Position numbers and translations under genes: made by a program | Notes under the pieces: generated by a model | What the model was told of the DNA's origin: nothing | What the model saw: the letters and a program-made list of their open reading frames with translations, nothing else | The model's database searches: none | NCBI GenBank assembly: GCA_034687125.1 | Contig: JAQGBZ010000019.1 | Location: forward strand, 310,001-374,000 | Length of the DNA: 64,000 nt | Reading direction: 5' to 3' | Source of the DNA: Neelides folsomi | Taxonomy: Eukaryota > Arthropoda > Collembola > Neelipleona > Neelidae | Shown: piece after piece, positions 38,258 to 53,569 of the stretch | Numbering within the stretch: position 1 is the first letter of the stretch | Layout of the letters: the number at the start of each line of letters is the position of its first letter

Positions 38258-38265
38258 GTATATAC

Positions 38266-40460
38266 ATAAATAATGATAGTGATGTAGATTGTTTAAATGA
38301 CTAGTTTTAGAATAGGAATGCAATCCTGAAAAAAGCTACAATGAAACAAAACATTGTGTAAATACAATCAAAAATTGAATCTTCTAATCATAAGAAATAT
38401 TTAATATTGATATGTACCTATTAAACATTAATTTTATTTGCAAACTATAAATAAGTTTTATGTAATATTATATTAATAGTATATATATATAATGTATTAT
38501 ATTATGTATTTATTAGTTGAGTCAATATCAGTGAATATTAAGTTCTGATGGATAATTAATTAACAATAAGTGGGAATATTTAAGCTCTCCTCACTTTAAT
38601 TTAATTTGGTCTCACCGTTCAGTCTCATGCCATTTTTATATCAGAAAAATTGGAAATTCTCAGATTTGATTAAATTCATTGAGGATATGTGAAAAACAAA
38701 AAAGCAAATGTATAAAAGTATTAATTGAATAGTTTGGTACAAATAATGAAAAGTAAATGAAAATTTAAAATTGGTACCTAATAATTATATGTACGTAGTA
38801 TAACTGTTAGAATAATAATTTGTTGCATTATTGAAGTGACAATGTATTTCGAATTATATGTAATTCTTGATAAGAATTTCTTAGGTATACAAATATTTCT
38901 TATAGTAAAAATTGTGCCAAACGTAAAATAAAAAATAAGATAAATGAATATTGATGATCGTAGAATTGGATTTGTCAATTAGAGTACTGTAGAGTAGTAT
39001 ATTTTGTTATAGTTGTACTATTCACTAGATCGTATGAATTGTGATGTGATAAACTGTCCCACGTGGTGAAATATATAAATCACCTCGATTTAATTTCTTT
39101 CACTATTGATTTATATCAAATAAATGTGTTTGGTGACCTTGGGTCCTTTGAGTCTCCTCCAATGTAATAGAAACAAAAGAGAGAATAAATTTATTCGAGT
39201 GAAGATGTTGGTCATTGTTCATAATCTTCCCGTCTGATCCTCTTGTCTTTTCCTGAGGTATTGTGGAAGTAAGCCAAGGCCTCCTTCAAAGCCCAACATG
39301 TTTAACTACACAAGAAGAAGAGAAGCGGAAGGGAACGGGAGAAAATCGATTCCACGACGGAGGATCAACAAGTGAAATGCTTGCCGTAATGCGTGGAAAT
39401 CCTCATGGCATAAACATGAGTGAAGCTGAAGGAAATACTTATTTACCTTTTCTTCACAAATCTTCTTCTTTTCACTCTGATGGTTCTTTTCGCCATATAA
39501 TAGTACAATAAAAAATGTATTTCAACAATAAAATCCATCTTGCATTATGTTCAAAATCATAATCCATGAGAATTGAGCAAACATGGAAAATTAATTAAAC
39601 ATGCTAGAATATAAGTACCTATAGCACACTTATCTATCATATAGTATTATAACTTGTATGCAATTACATATTATTTAAGAGGCTTTAAATATATACGTTG
39701 AACATTACATACTTATATAGGGATTTATATTAAGGTGAATGTATCAATGATATAAGGTTAATATATTATCTACAAAAGAGATCAAAGTCTCTAGTCTGAT
39801 CTTCAATGATATTATTTTCCATATTCTTTTGTAGAATGAAAACCCATTCTTTAAGGTGAAGCCACTAGCGATGAGGAGTTTTTACTTTTGAGTTAAAAAA
39901 GAAAGAAAATCCATAAAATTGTCTGCGAAGGTTGAAATCGTCAGGGAGTTCACAAGTCAAAGGCCCTTTTCCCCTGTTCTATTTTATTGATTTCCTTTCC
40001 TTTTCTTTAATTTGAATGATAATGTCCCTTATAGCGTTTCAGCTTTAGTCTTTCTTTTCAATTTATCATTTCACTTTGGTGTTTATAAGTCAGTATAGTT
40101 AGTATGTAAGTTAATAATCTTTTTGGTTATGTCTACGAAAAAGACACGTAAATAGGAAACATAAATACTTATGTATGAGTAAAGTACATATTAACATGTT
40201 ACAAATATGAGTACCTACTTATTGTAGAGATCCGTTTGAAATATGTATTAATTAGGTATATATTAAAATATTAGTGAATTCTTTGTAGTAGTAATGATAG
40301 TAGTACTTTTTATGAAATAAATGCACGATGACCAAAAAATCCGTGAAATCTCAAACAGTGAACAAAATTTTTAATATTGTTTTATTTTTAAAGTTTAAAT
40401 AAATAGTCTATTTAGGACCTGTATAGGAAATCGAGAGTTAAATTGCTGGAATACTAAACC
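38266..40460. other. 2.2-kb AT-rich intergenic stretch
   Basis: No supported gene. An 82-codon plus-strand frame (39263-39511) opens with GTG and has no recognisable domain or splice partner; I leave it unannotated. Confidence 0.35.
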
Positions 40461-40462
40461 AT

Positions 40463-41266
40463 TCAGTTCACCAACTGGACAGTATTGTCAGATGGAAGGG
40501 TCAGAAGTGGATAATTCCAAATACTACTTCCACATCCACAACGCTGGTGATGATGATGATTTCCATTTTTCATATCTCTATCATCATCACCTCCCTTTCC
40601 CACGACCCATGGCCATGACCCGGCATGGTGATCATTTGATAAAGGGAAACATTCCCCACCTCTGTATAACACCTTATCCTCAAATATGTTAATTGGAATT
40701 CGGTCTTTTATATCTCCATTGCAGAAGGACTTGCATTTGAATTCTTTACAAAGTTTATAATCTGGATCTTGAGATTGCTAAAAGAAAAATAATTTTACAA
40801 TTTCAAAATAATTTGTAATCACATGATAAACATGAAGTAAAAGTCAAACAGCTTACCGGAACAAAAGAAACACAAAGACAATTCCCGTCCGTTATGGAAT
40901 ATTTTGGGTATCTTCCATGGAAAGCGGGTCTTGAGTCGATAGCTGCCCTTTTGGCACACGCTTCAACACACCGATCGACCCATCCGAGAATTCGCTTCCC
41001 ATCTGCTGCAGTCGGCTCCTTTTTATAGTCGACATTCAATTCACTATGTTCGATATCCGTCAATTCTTTTCTTGGTACTTCCTGGGCCTATAAACAAATT
41101 AAATTTAAAAGAATGGGAATTATAAAATATGAAAAAATAAACATCAATTTAAGCTTAAACAACTTAAGGAATTTTTTTTTTAAAATTGAGCATATTAGTA
41201 AAATCTATTTTCACTTACTGTCACGGCCAAGGCCAGGGTAGAGAAAAAGAACACTTGGAGGAACAT
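40463..41266 (-). CDS. secreted cysteine-rich protein, unknown family
   Basis: Three exons (41266-41219, 41087-40857, 40777-40463) all join in phase 0 with canonical sites; 197 residues. MFLQVFFFSTLALAVT is a signal peptide that fills exon 1. The mature part has about 12 cysteines: WVDRCVEACAKR, GNCLCVSF, KLCKEFKCKSFC, GECF and RCGCG. This spacing suggests five to six disulphides. A KGGDDDRD stretch is followed by HHHH (about residues 155-170), which could bind metal. I recognise no named domain. The plan (one-exon leader, cysteine framework, acidic/His patch) fits a small extracellular defence, egg or cuticle protein, but the function is not shown. Confidence 0.78.
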
Positions 41267-42418
41267 TTCCACAATTGAGTTTCAAAGTTTCAATTGTGAG
41301 CTAAACGACTTGAACTTGAGAGGAGTTTGGAAGGGAAGTGAGAGTTTTTGGTCAGGTAGGAAATGGAATTTACGTCCCGTTTCTCAAACCCTTCAAAACT
41401 GTAGTTCTAATTTCGGTCTTTTAACAAGAGAAAGGAACTTCCCTTAATTTCACAGACACCCTTAATACTTTCATATATAGAATATATACTTATGCTTATG
41501 TATATCCATACAAATATACTACCTTTACTAGACATTGAAGTGTATGTATGTACAGATAGGGGCACTACGAGGTGGACACTTAAAATCATCTGGATTTTCC
41601 AAAATATATGAGTTAGCGGGAATGTAATTGGGAAGGATTTTATACATACATGCCTTAATGCGGATCTAATTTCATTTTTTTGTTAAATGGACAATATGGG
41701 TCCGAAAATTGATCCGAAAGTTGAAGGAATAGTTTAAGTTTTTCCAAATCCGGCTATAGCCAATGAGAGATAGTCGACTTACTCAAAACAGATCAAACTT
41801 ATTTTCAAATCCGGTGTCACTAATAATAAAGGTAAGCTAATAATGCATTAGTTTGTAATTAAACACCGTTTTAACTATAAAATAACTATCAAAGTTCCCC
41901 TTAAAACCAAAGTCAATCAAGAAAGGTTTATCAATCCTGGAAGAGGAAGGTTACAATGATGGAAGGACGTCATATTGAAAACATGAGATCCATTCACGAA
42001 AAATATGATTAAAAATGATGATCTGTCCACCTGCTAATGCCCCATCCTCTGTATATTATTAATATTTGTATTTATGGAAGCATGAAACCATTTCTCAAAA
42101 TCAATATTACTCCTAGTTAAAAGTATAGGCTAAAGGGAACTTGGCACATTGTATATGAGGATTAAAGTACTTTGACCTTTATAGTAGTAAAACTGATGCT
42201 ACAACAAGGGATTTTCAAATAATTAACTTATAAATGTATAGTATATTTTAGGTTAGTAAGTAAATGTAACAACATATTAAATGACTATGATTGCAGTATT
42301 AATTCAATCTTATTTTTTCGTTATAAATACAGATATCAACACAAATAGAAATAATTTTTAAACCATTTTTTATTCAATAAATATCTGAAAATAAATTCTT
42401 TATTTTGTATATTTTCAA

Positions 42419-44902
<2,484 letters not shown>

Positions 44903-45490
44903 TTTTATTCCAATTCGTCTACCCAAAAATTACAGTCTTTAAGATTAACATTTGCATAATATGAAGTTATACATACATATAATTATTATTATTATACTTT
45001 ATTTTCATTATAATATGTTATACATAAGTGTTATAATATAATTTCTTAAAATTCAAATAGAATTAAATATATATATATTTAATATATATATATATATTAA
45101 AGAATTTACATATACCTCCTTAATAGGTATCCCTATAAAGGAAACTACATAGGTATTTAATTGTTTGTATAGGTATTTAAGAATTTGTTTTGTAACACAA
45201 CCAGTCTCAAGGCCGGTGAGTATAAAATTACACTTTTGCATATGTAAAGTAATTTGCTTTTCTATCATGTAATCAAGGACATTTCAAACTAGCTAATAGT
45301 TGGGTGTACAAAATTAATAAATACAATTAATTATTGTTTCTATGTATGCATATTGTAAACAAAATTAAAAATCAATATAATTAAAAAATCAATTTTTTCT
45401 TACCAATGATGAAATGGAAATGGAGCTGAAGAATATTGAACCAATTAAATATGAAAATTAGTGAAGTTATTGGAAAATCGAGTGTTTATT
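44903..45490 (-). other. 5' UTR exon and leader intron of the beta-glucosidase gene
   Basis: Minus strand: a donor ATTG/GTAAGAAA at 45404/45403 and an acceptor GGGTAG at 44919 define a non-coding leader intron of about 480 bp. They leave a first exon of roughly 45490-45404 and 16 UTR bases before the ATG. The AT dinucleotide run at about 45062-45101 lies in this intron. Confidence 0.45.
45062..45101. repeat. AT microsatellite
   Basis: Two alternating TA runs (TATATATATA) separated by TTTAA, self-complementary. It lies in the beta-glucosidase leader intron. Confidence 0.8.
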
Positions 45491-45516
45491 ATCTCTGTTT
45501 TTCTTTATCAACTTCC

Positions 45517-45527
45517 AAATATATAAA
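45517..45527 (-). promoter_or_regulatory. TATA-like box for the beta-glucosidase gene
   Basis: TTTATATATTT on the minus strand lies about 115 bp upstream of the predicted leader-exon donor, placing a start site near 45490. Given the AT-rich background, only the position relative to the donor supports it. Confidence 0.35.
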
Positions 45528-46159
45528 CGAGAAATGAAATAATTAAATGATTGCGATAACTATGTAACAACAAGTCTGATAAAATATTTTTTATTGGTAA
45601 TACTTTGTGCAGTAAGTATAATATGTGTCAGACAAAATTAAATTTATATTTCAGATGCATATTTCAATGATAATAAATAACTGTAGAATTAGAGTTACAA
45701 TTGGTAATAAAACATAACGTATTAATATTGTATATAAAGTACTATGTAAAGTACTATGCACTATATTAAGTACTCAGTATGTTTAATATAAATAGTATAA
45801 GACTAAATAAATGATGTGTATTAAAATACTGTAAAATGACTAATAACTTTATTCAATTATTCTAATTGATACATGAATTTATGTTAAAACTAAATAGAAA
45901 TTGATATATCCTATTATAGAAATATTTTAATAAAAACCCTTTCATAAACCTCTTAATTCAAACTGAAAATTTTTTTATCGCGATATACGAGAATTTTAAG
46001 CGATAAGCATTAAATTTTATATTCTGTCAAATTGAGCAATTTCCTATTATATGGAAATGCTACAAAAAGGCTTGCAATTGCATTTTGAATAGATAAGACA
46101 TATGTTAAATAGGCTGACCAATCAATTGTATATTGAGATCCAAAACGAACTCCAAAAAT

Positions 46160-47110
46160 TTTTAATTTTTTAACACTCCTTTGTTTTTGTTCAGTGTGTT
46201 ATTCTTTGCAATATTTACAAAATTTATTGATGCAGATTTTACCAATGACATTAAATAAAAAATAACAGTAATAGCACTGTAGCAAAGATTGAATATAAAA
46301 TACATAACAATATAGATAAAATGATTGGGATTCGATAACATTTTTATAGCAATTTTCAAACTTGCAAAAAACACAAGAATATACTTGCTGAAAAAATCGA
46401 TATATAAATTAGTCACAAACAAAAATCTGATTCTTTCCAAAAATGTTCCGGAATCGAATCAAAGAAAAATATTACTGATGATGGGTCAACAACACCAATC
46501 AAAACTGTTAAGAGTGCGCTGGTCAATACCATAAGTGTACTTAAAATGCGCAATATTTAAATTCATGTATACTTTTTTGCTGAGAAATCAGTGCGGTGAA
46601 ATATTTCTAAAAAACAATATTTTTAATAAATATTTATTACCTATAATTTTCAATCAAGTAAAAGATACCTTGGTATATACGTTATCTTTGTTACAAATGT
46701 TATACAAATGTTTTATTTTAAATTTAAATTTCATCTATAAAATTTACCTTCCAAATATGAATCAAAAATTAAAAGATTGTTTAAAATATTTTCGGCGGTG
46801 TAAAATGTTTTTATATCCATAACTGATGAAATAAAAAGATAAAAAATTGTATTAACGCTAATTAAATTTATTGTCAAATCAAAAATTTCAATTTCTTTTT
46901 TAAGAGTTAACGTGAATTTATAAATTAAAATTAATGTGTATATTGCGTGAAAACAGCAGTTGAACACCCAAAAGCTAATCTTTAATTTATTACCGATAGA
47001 TTTAAAAATAAAAGTGGTTTTTTGGTTATTATATCTTTTACATGTAAATGGGATCGCTCCAAATTTTATCGTTCATATATTTAAACTGCATAACAACAAC
47101 CTTCATTTCT
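46160..47110 (-). pseudogene. decayed gustatory-receptor-like multi-membrane gene
   Basis: Three minus-strand pieces read in order. 47090-46731 gives IKFGAIPFTCKRYNNQ, then helix-like stretches (KISFWVFNCCFHAIYTLILI, NLISVNTIFYLFISSV). 46560-46440 gives MVLTSALLTVLIGVV with FFFDSIPEHFWKES. 46440-46162 gives IDFFSKYILVFFASLKIAI and a long hydrophobic run (FIYIVMYFIFNLCYSAITVI). The order of a GAIPF-type N-terminus, hydrophobic helices and loops is typical of arthropod gustatory receptors. The pieces lie in different frames, with a frame change between KYMN and IKFGAIPF near 47085 and another near 46440, and stops between, so the locus looks dead. The C-terminal TYxxxxxQF signature was not found, so the family call is tentative. 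Confidence 0.42.
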
Positions 47111-47114
47111 TTAC

Positions 47115-48320
47115 TTGTTAACATTTTAAATGATTTTGTAAAATTTAAAAAGCTTTTTATATTATTTTATATTTATTTCAATTCTTAAGGATAAATAACA
47201 TTATTGCTTGTAAAGTAATTAAATTAAAAAATAATAGTTAAACGGAGAGAAGGTATTTAATTTATTAGATTGTTCCATTTATACTTAATTGTGCGTTTAC
47301 GTAACTTTATCGATAGATTTATATTAACTGATCTATAATTTTCTATCATTTCAATGTTAATTAAAAATTCCCTATGACAAAACAATTAATTTCATCTTCT
47401 GCCTATGAATTTTTTATATGGGAATGGTAACCTGAATGAACACATCGGGTATATCCCCCCTTTCGCAATTTTTATTTGTAACTTGTGCTTGTTTGTAAGT
47501 AAATTGCTATAGGTTTATCTTTATAGCAATTTACCTATACATACTTGATAAATATCCTATATACCACCCTACAAGTAGTATACAAATAATACTAATACCT
47601 ACTCTAAAATACCTAAGTAGGTATTTGTATGTATGAATAGGTATATTAGTAAATATTTGACATTTACTTACCTACACGATAAGAATACGACATACAGATA
47701 TAGGTATGGGGGTATGGTAATGTAATATGACTTATATAAAATATAATACATTACATACATGTTTAATTCTGACACTTTTTTCGTATTACAAAATAAGATG
47801 AAACTCAGTGACAAAAAGAACAAAGATATAAAACATGCTATACTATAATGTATTTGTACATGCACGTAAAATATATAACAAATATAGTTAAATAAGTATC
47901 AGTTACAGTTAGTTTACTTCTGTAAAAGGGATGGAAAAAGACGTGAATTTGTCAATGATGGTTCTTCCTCTTCACAAATGTACCAATGCATTTGGACTGA
48001 ATTCAAAAGAAATAATATTTCACCAAGAGAGCAAAATAAGAGAACATTATTTGCATGTAGGAAGATCTATTGGCCTTCTCTCTGTGTATTTCTCATATGG
48101 AAGTGGAAAGAAACTGTGTTGAAGAAAAGTGCAATTGGGATTATTCCCAAATTTTCATTTTTGTAGATCCGCGTGGGTTTAGCCCCAATGACCTTCATCG
48201 TTGCCTTAGGAAAAGTAGGAAAAAAACTTCTCCATAATTTTCACCCACCTTCACTCACTTTTATTTCTAATTTGCTTTGTTGGAACACGAATTTATAAAA
48301 TAATCATTTGTGATTTGTGA
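47115..48320. other. AT-rich spacer with TACCTA/TAGGTA words
   Basis: The part at 47500-47720 is dense in TACCTA, TAGGTA and CATAC words of both orientations. Two overlapping 62-63 codon frames at 47931-48166 have no domain likeness. No gene is supported. Confidence 0.35.
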
Positions 48321-48322
48321 AA

Positions 48323-50296
48323 ATGATATTGAAAACTGAGTTAAAGTTTTTTATTTTATTCGTTTTATACAAAGTTGATTGTCTAAATTTAATCCCGGGA
48401 ACTCGTGAGGTATTTATTTTAAAATATATTTGATTAAATTTCTTATAGGTCATTATTAATAATTTAAAAAAATAAAGTTAAATTTTGCCTATTTACTTAT
48501 AAATAACTTCAAATGTAACTTAATTAAATTTATTATACCCAATAACATAAGTAATTTAATTTTGTACATTTGTAATTAATTTTTTATAGATTTGGTCTGG
48601 AAAGCCAGAAATTGTGCAAAAATTTTACGAAGGCTGCAACAATGTGAATCAAATAAGTAGATACAAAACGTGCTATGGAATGTATTATGAGGATTGCATT
48701 GATAAAAAATCTTGTCATTTCGCCGTTTCAATTTCCGATAGCAACTCCACGACGTTTAAAATCGAGACGATCGATTTTATTAATTTGTCTGGAGCTGGCG
48801 GACCAAAAATTTATTTTGGCCTTGCACTCACTGCATTCAAAAGGGGAGAGAAAATTGAATGCAAATTGCCTGAATTGGATGATTTCAAAGTTTTCATGTT
48901 TATTGGAAAAAGAAGTCTTCTTGTTTCTCCACCAAAAAATGTTTTCTTTATAATTCAAAATACATAAAACCCTCATATACCTTTTGAAAAATAATGTAAC
49001 ATTTTTAACGATAAAATATTTTTTGAATATTTAGATAGAGTTTTATACAGAAACAATGTACCTTGAAAAAGCCGATTGGCTCCGCCATTGCGACGCTCTC
49101 AACTTTGATCCTTACCATTTTCCTAGACTTAACTTGGAATCTTATTTGGATTCGGAAAAATATTTAGTTTACAATAAAACAAACTTCAACGATATCAGTA
49201 ATCAAATATTAATAATTTGATTTACATGTAAAATATTAACAAAATAATTTAAATGCAAATAGTTATTTTTTTTAATTTTATTACCTAAAAACTAATATTT
49301 ATTTTCACAGAATCAAGAACGTTTAGTTTTAATCCAAATAGCAAATTTGGATTTTTCCACGATTTTGATTTACTCACTGAAGCAAATAGTTTTGATTTGG
49401 ATAATTTTGAAGAACCTGTTTTACCCGAAATCCCCCGAACTTCTCTAGCTAAATTTTACGAAGACTGTAATAAGGAAGATAAAAAAATCTGCGTCGGTGT
49501 TTTTAAAGAAAATTGTGTCCAAGATGGAACTTGTTCGTTAGCTGGGGCCGTTTCCAATAATCATACTCATTTTAAAATTATGTTGATCAATCGGATAACT
49601 TTTGATCCTTATAGACCCAACGTGAATCCATCCAAAGGATTTTATATAACTGCTGTTCTGGCTCCTGTTAAAGTTCGGATAGTTTGATAATAATATTTTT
49701 AATAATTTTGAAAATTATTGTTAAAATGCTAATGGATGTTTTTATTTTAAACAATTTAGAAAGATTCAAATGTTGTTGAATGTCGAGAACCAACTTTGAA
49801 AGATTTCAAAATTTATATATTTTGGAATCAAACGGAACTTAAAGAGCCTTCATTTGGTGATGGATTTTTCTCTTCGGCTATCACACTTGATAAAAGTCAA
49901 TGGCTCCAAGCGTGCAAAAATAAAATAAATTTTACTTACGACTATAAATATAACGAAATTGATGCCGAAGAGAAATTTGGAGGAAAATTTTTAATTGATA
50001 ATTTCGCAATTTTGTCATTTGGAGATTTGGAACTTAATGCAAATCTTACACATTTACAAGGTGAGATTTAAATTTCAAAACTGATAATATTAAATTAACA
50101 TGAAATCAATAAAAATAAAATTACATTCAATATTTTAGAACCTCAACTGAACTCTGTCGAATACAAAGAAATGAACGGTCAATTTCAAAGAAACCCAAAT
50201 TTCGGCTGGTTGACCAACGCGGGAATTTCAACAATTGACTTTGTTTTCACCTTTCCATTTTATATGCTACTTACAATAAGTTTGTTGATGATTTAA
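48323..50296 (+). CDS. secreted, probably GPI-anchored protein with two DOMON-like repeats
   Basis: Six exons (48323-48409, 48590-48940, 49035-49197, 49311-49672, 49760-50060, 50139-50296) keep phase; 473 residues. A signal peptide (MILKTELKFFILFVLYKVDC) leads to two homologous units of about 130 residues. Unit 1 (about 38-170) has KFYEGC, TCYGMYYEDC, KSCHFAVSIS, TFKIETIDF and KIYFGLALTAF. Unit 2 (about 248-385) has KFYEDC, ICVGVFKENC, GTCSLAGAVS, HFKIMLINRI and GFYITAVLAP. The C-x5-C/C-x-C cysteine pattern before beta strands matches DOMON domains of the reeler/FRRS1 type, which bind haem or sugars outside the cell. The C-terminal hydrophobic tail after LTNAGIS suggests a GPI anchor. Donors of exons 2 and 4 (GTTTTC, GTTCGG) are weak; they were chosen because the two repeats then align. 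Confidence 0.7.
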
Positions 50297-51510
50297 ATAA
50301 TTTGCCAACTTGTTTCCAAATTTCGTAATTTCTTTTATTGACCGAAAATCAAATAATATCATAATGATTTTGGAAGGAGACTAAAACATTTACATAACTG
50401 TAACATTTTATCTTGTTGAACAACGAAAAGTTTATTTAATGTATTTTCCATTTAACAACAATTGCTTTTAATTTACCTGTTGAATTTATAACTTTAAATA
50501 ACCAGAAATTTAACAAATTTTCATTTAATTCAATCGCGTTTTATTCATATGATTAAACTTTCAATTCAATAATAATATTATTATTACTACACATTTGATT
50601 TAATCTATGAGTTATTGTTGACAATCATGCTATTTTTTAGGATCCCTACATTTTGATCGTAATCGTAAAGTTAATGCCGTTTTGATCGTAACCTTTTTAA
50701 CTTAATTTTTCTTACCTTAGTGCCATTTAAACATTAATATTTATTTACCTTACTGATTTTTAGGCAATTGTTTTTAATTAGGTTAGGTTATATTTTGTTT
50801 ATAAACAGTAAATTATATTATGAATATGTAATTCCCACTAAATGTTAGAAGTAAATTATTTTAAAGTTGAAGTTAAAGATGATTTATGGTCCAAATGCAA
50901 AGATCACACATCCATAATATTAAAGCTGATTAAACCTTTGTTGGATAACTCGGATGGGATTAAGAAATCCATTCCATTGCTGCCATTGAGTTAAATACTC
51001 AGAAATAAATTGTCAGTCTGAGTCTCTGAGTAAAGTTAACATCTAAACATCTAGCAATAAGCGTTCTTTTTAATTTGTTACGATTTTGCCACTCAACCTG
51101 AGTAAGAATTTCTCTTATGGCGAGTGGTATGGTAACTAAAATGTACAGATAGAATATTTTGATACATAAAATTTTTTAGAGGGAGGTGAGAGGGTTTTCC
51201 ATGGAAATATTGGGAAGGTGGAGAGAATGAGAATAGCACATTCCACAGCCCCTCATCATTGTGTACTTAAATGCAGTAGAAGCAATGAGCAAAGGACTTT
51301 AAAGCTTTCATGAGAGCCGTGGAAGAAAGAAGAAGACTTTGAAATTTTAATGCGAGTAAAGGAAGGATCTCAAGGGAAGCCTTAGTTTTGGGCTCACCTT
51401 TTGTCACCATTCCTCTTGCTAGCGCATTTCAAGCCTTGGACAATGCGGCTTTACTTATAAATTACTCTGCACTTTAACTGAACATATAGAATTTAAACAA
51501 ATAAAATAAA
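50297..51510. other. 3' flank of the DOMON-like gene and spacer
   Basis: The part up to about 50642 is the template for the downstream copy at 53711-54278. Beyond that I see no gene. TTTTGATCGTAA occurs twice near 50655-50690. Confidence 0.5.
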
Positions 51511-51515
51511 ATAAA

Positions 51516-52122
51516 AATTTTATCAGATCATACCAAATTATGTGTCTTATTGTGTTTATGGAGAAGCAATAAAAATTTAAAAATTTATTTAACTAAACAG
51601 AAATAACTAGAGAATCAGTCAAAAACATAAATCGAAAATGATAATTTTTAATTTTATTCGAATAGTTCAAAAAATTAATTGATTGTTTTTCCTATGTCAC
51701 TAATGTAAATTTGAATCTCGACCAATAAGACATACTGTCCCGGCCACGGATCTTGGCAGACGAATTTTAAATTTACCTTATTTCTTCTCAGATAAACAAA
51801 ACATATTATAAATGCATGAAAACAAGATATATATTGAAATATAATGGATTTTACTTATTTTAATGTGAGAAAATAGGGTAACATTGTCATATAACATGTA
51901 AGTTTTTTTAAAGTGAATTGCCATGTAACTTTAAAAAACAGTTACTTGATGTCAATTTTCGTCTGCTTAGATCCGTGGCCGGGAGAGTAATTTGGTATGA
52001 TCTGATAAAAACATTACAAAAATTATCATTTTTTGATTTTACTCGAATAGTTCACAAAATTATTTAATTATTTTCCCTATGTTACCAATGTAAATTTGAA
52101 TCTTGCATAAGACCAATAAGAA
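51516..52122. repeat. direct-repeat pair and inverted arms around a MITE
   Basis: TTTTATCAGATCATACCAAAT at about 51518-51538 is inverted at 51991-52012. A block of about 100 bp (TCGAATAGTTCA to TAATGTAAATTTGAATCT) at 51638-51730 recurs in the same orientation at 52015-52122. The MITE at 51735-51987 lies between them. Confidence 0.7.
51735..51987. mobile_element. 253-bp MITE with CTGTCCCGGCCACGG ends
   Basis: Inverted ends CTGTCCCGGCCACGGATCT and, read inward from the right, CTCTCCCGGCCACGGATCT, continuing through GCAGACGAA. TA lies on each outer side (51733-51734, 51988-51989), consistent with a Tc1/mariner-type TA target. An internal arm pair (TAAGTTTTTTTAAAGT and ACTTTAAAAAACAGTTA, 51899-51943) may form a second stem. 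It is non-coding. Confidence 0.85.
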
Positions 52123-53569
52123 AAATAATTTAGCATGATCTAATATTATTTAAATGTTTAAAGAATTAAAGAATCAATTACAGTTCAAGAATACCTAATA
52201 CTTTTAATTATTGTTACAGAATGGGTTAATATATGCCTTGCACAAAATAGAAAGAGAAAAATTTAAAGACAGAGTAGTTGGTGTTAGTGTAAGCCAAGCT
52301 ATGATTTTGGCTATTTTGTCCGCGAGTTGTATTTAATGGATAAGTTCTGGGATAAGTTCTTCCTGTCAGAAAGTTGGAACTTATATAGGATTAAGTATGA
52401 ATAAGAAATTTTGAGTAAGATAACAATCCTACTGAAATTAATTAAACACATTCCAAGTAATTATGTTATATTTAAAATTGCAACATTAACCAATTAAAAC
52501 AAACTCACAACCAAGTATTAAATGTTTATAATGTATGAACGCAATACATACAAATACCTATTATGAATACAATGAGCTTAAAATTATAACAGCATTGATT
52601 TTTTTGACCAATTATGGTTAATCAATTATTTATAAAGTAAGTAGTTTTTCAGTACTTGAGGAAGCGGAAGTGAGTTTACACCTGAAGTCTAATTTCCTTT
52701 ATTTTTTTCACTTATTCTTTACCCTTTGCCGGAGTAGAAAATTTCAAATAAAATACGTTATTATTTATACGTTATAAATACGGATCGTTTATTTTTTCCG
52801 ATTTCTCTAAGGAAATGAAATGGAATTTCTCAAAACTTTAGTTATTTTTTTGTCCTAATAATTTCTAATTTCTTCAATTTTTAATCTGCTTAATCTCTCA
52901 ATATGAAAGATTTGACTCGTGAGCTTTTTTGTAGCTTTAAATGTTAATTTAACTTAATTCAACAGATTGTAAGTTTGGGTTATAAAGCTTGGATACCTAT
53001 TAACTTTATTAATTATCTATGCCCCAAATTCAATTTCCGACCAACTCAAACTTATAAAATATTTCTTGCCGTTTACCCTACTAGTAGGTAAACTAATATT
53101 AAGTGTACGGTGCGGTACTTGAACAGCATTACCAAACTCTTGAAATGATCCAGCATCCAGCGAGAATAAAGGAGAGAAAAGCCATCCCAATAGGCCCGTT
53201 TCCCTCGACACTCTTCCTTTACTCCCATATAAATTTCCAAGCCTCCATGTCTCTTCCATGGCTCTAACCTAAGCTTTAAAGTCCCTTACTCATTAACACG
53301 ACTACATTTCAGTTCTAAAAGATAAGACCCTCTGAAAAACAAATGCTCTCATTCTATCCTCCTTTCCCATTTTCCCCATTGAAATTTTACCCTCGCTCAA
53401 CAATATTCTCATAACAAACATTCTATCATTTGTACATTTTACATTTTTAGCTATATATTTTTTAATAAAATTCTTAAATATAAATTATATTGCTTGCATG
53501 TAAACTAAAAATATAATAAAATGGCTGGTATTTAAAATAATTGTTTGTTGTTATACCTACAAACCTTAC

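Noticed and set aside
39263-39511. 82-codon plus-strand frame with a polar composition
   Set aside because: It starts at GTG, has no recognisable motif, and no acceptor or donor gives a longer product.
46535-46822. 95-codon plus-strand frame
   Set aside because: It is antisense to the receptor-like relic, and its hydrophobic make-up is expected of AT-rich DNA.
47931-48166. Two overlapping plus-strand frames of 62-63 codons
   Set aside because: They compete in different frames over the same bases, lack domain likeness, and neither splices into the DOMON-like gene that starts at 48323.
53017-53259. 80-codon minus-strand open frame
   Set aside because: No domain, leader or splice partner. The frame ends just before AT-rich DNA and looks like chance in a less AT-rich island.
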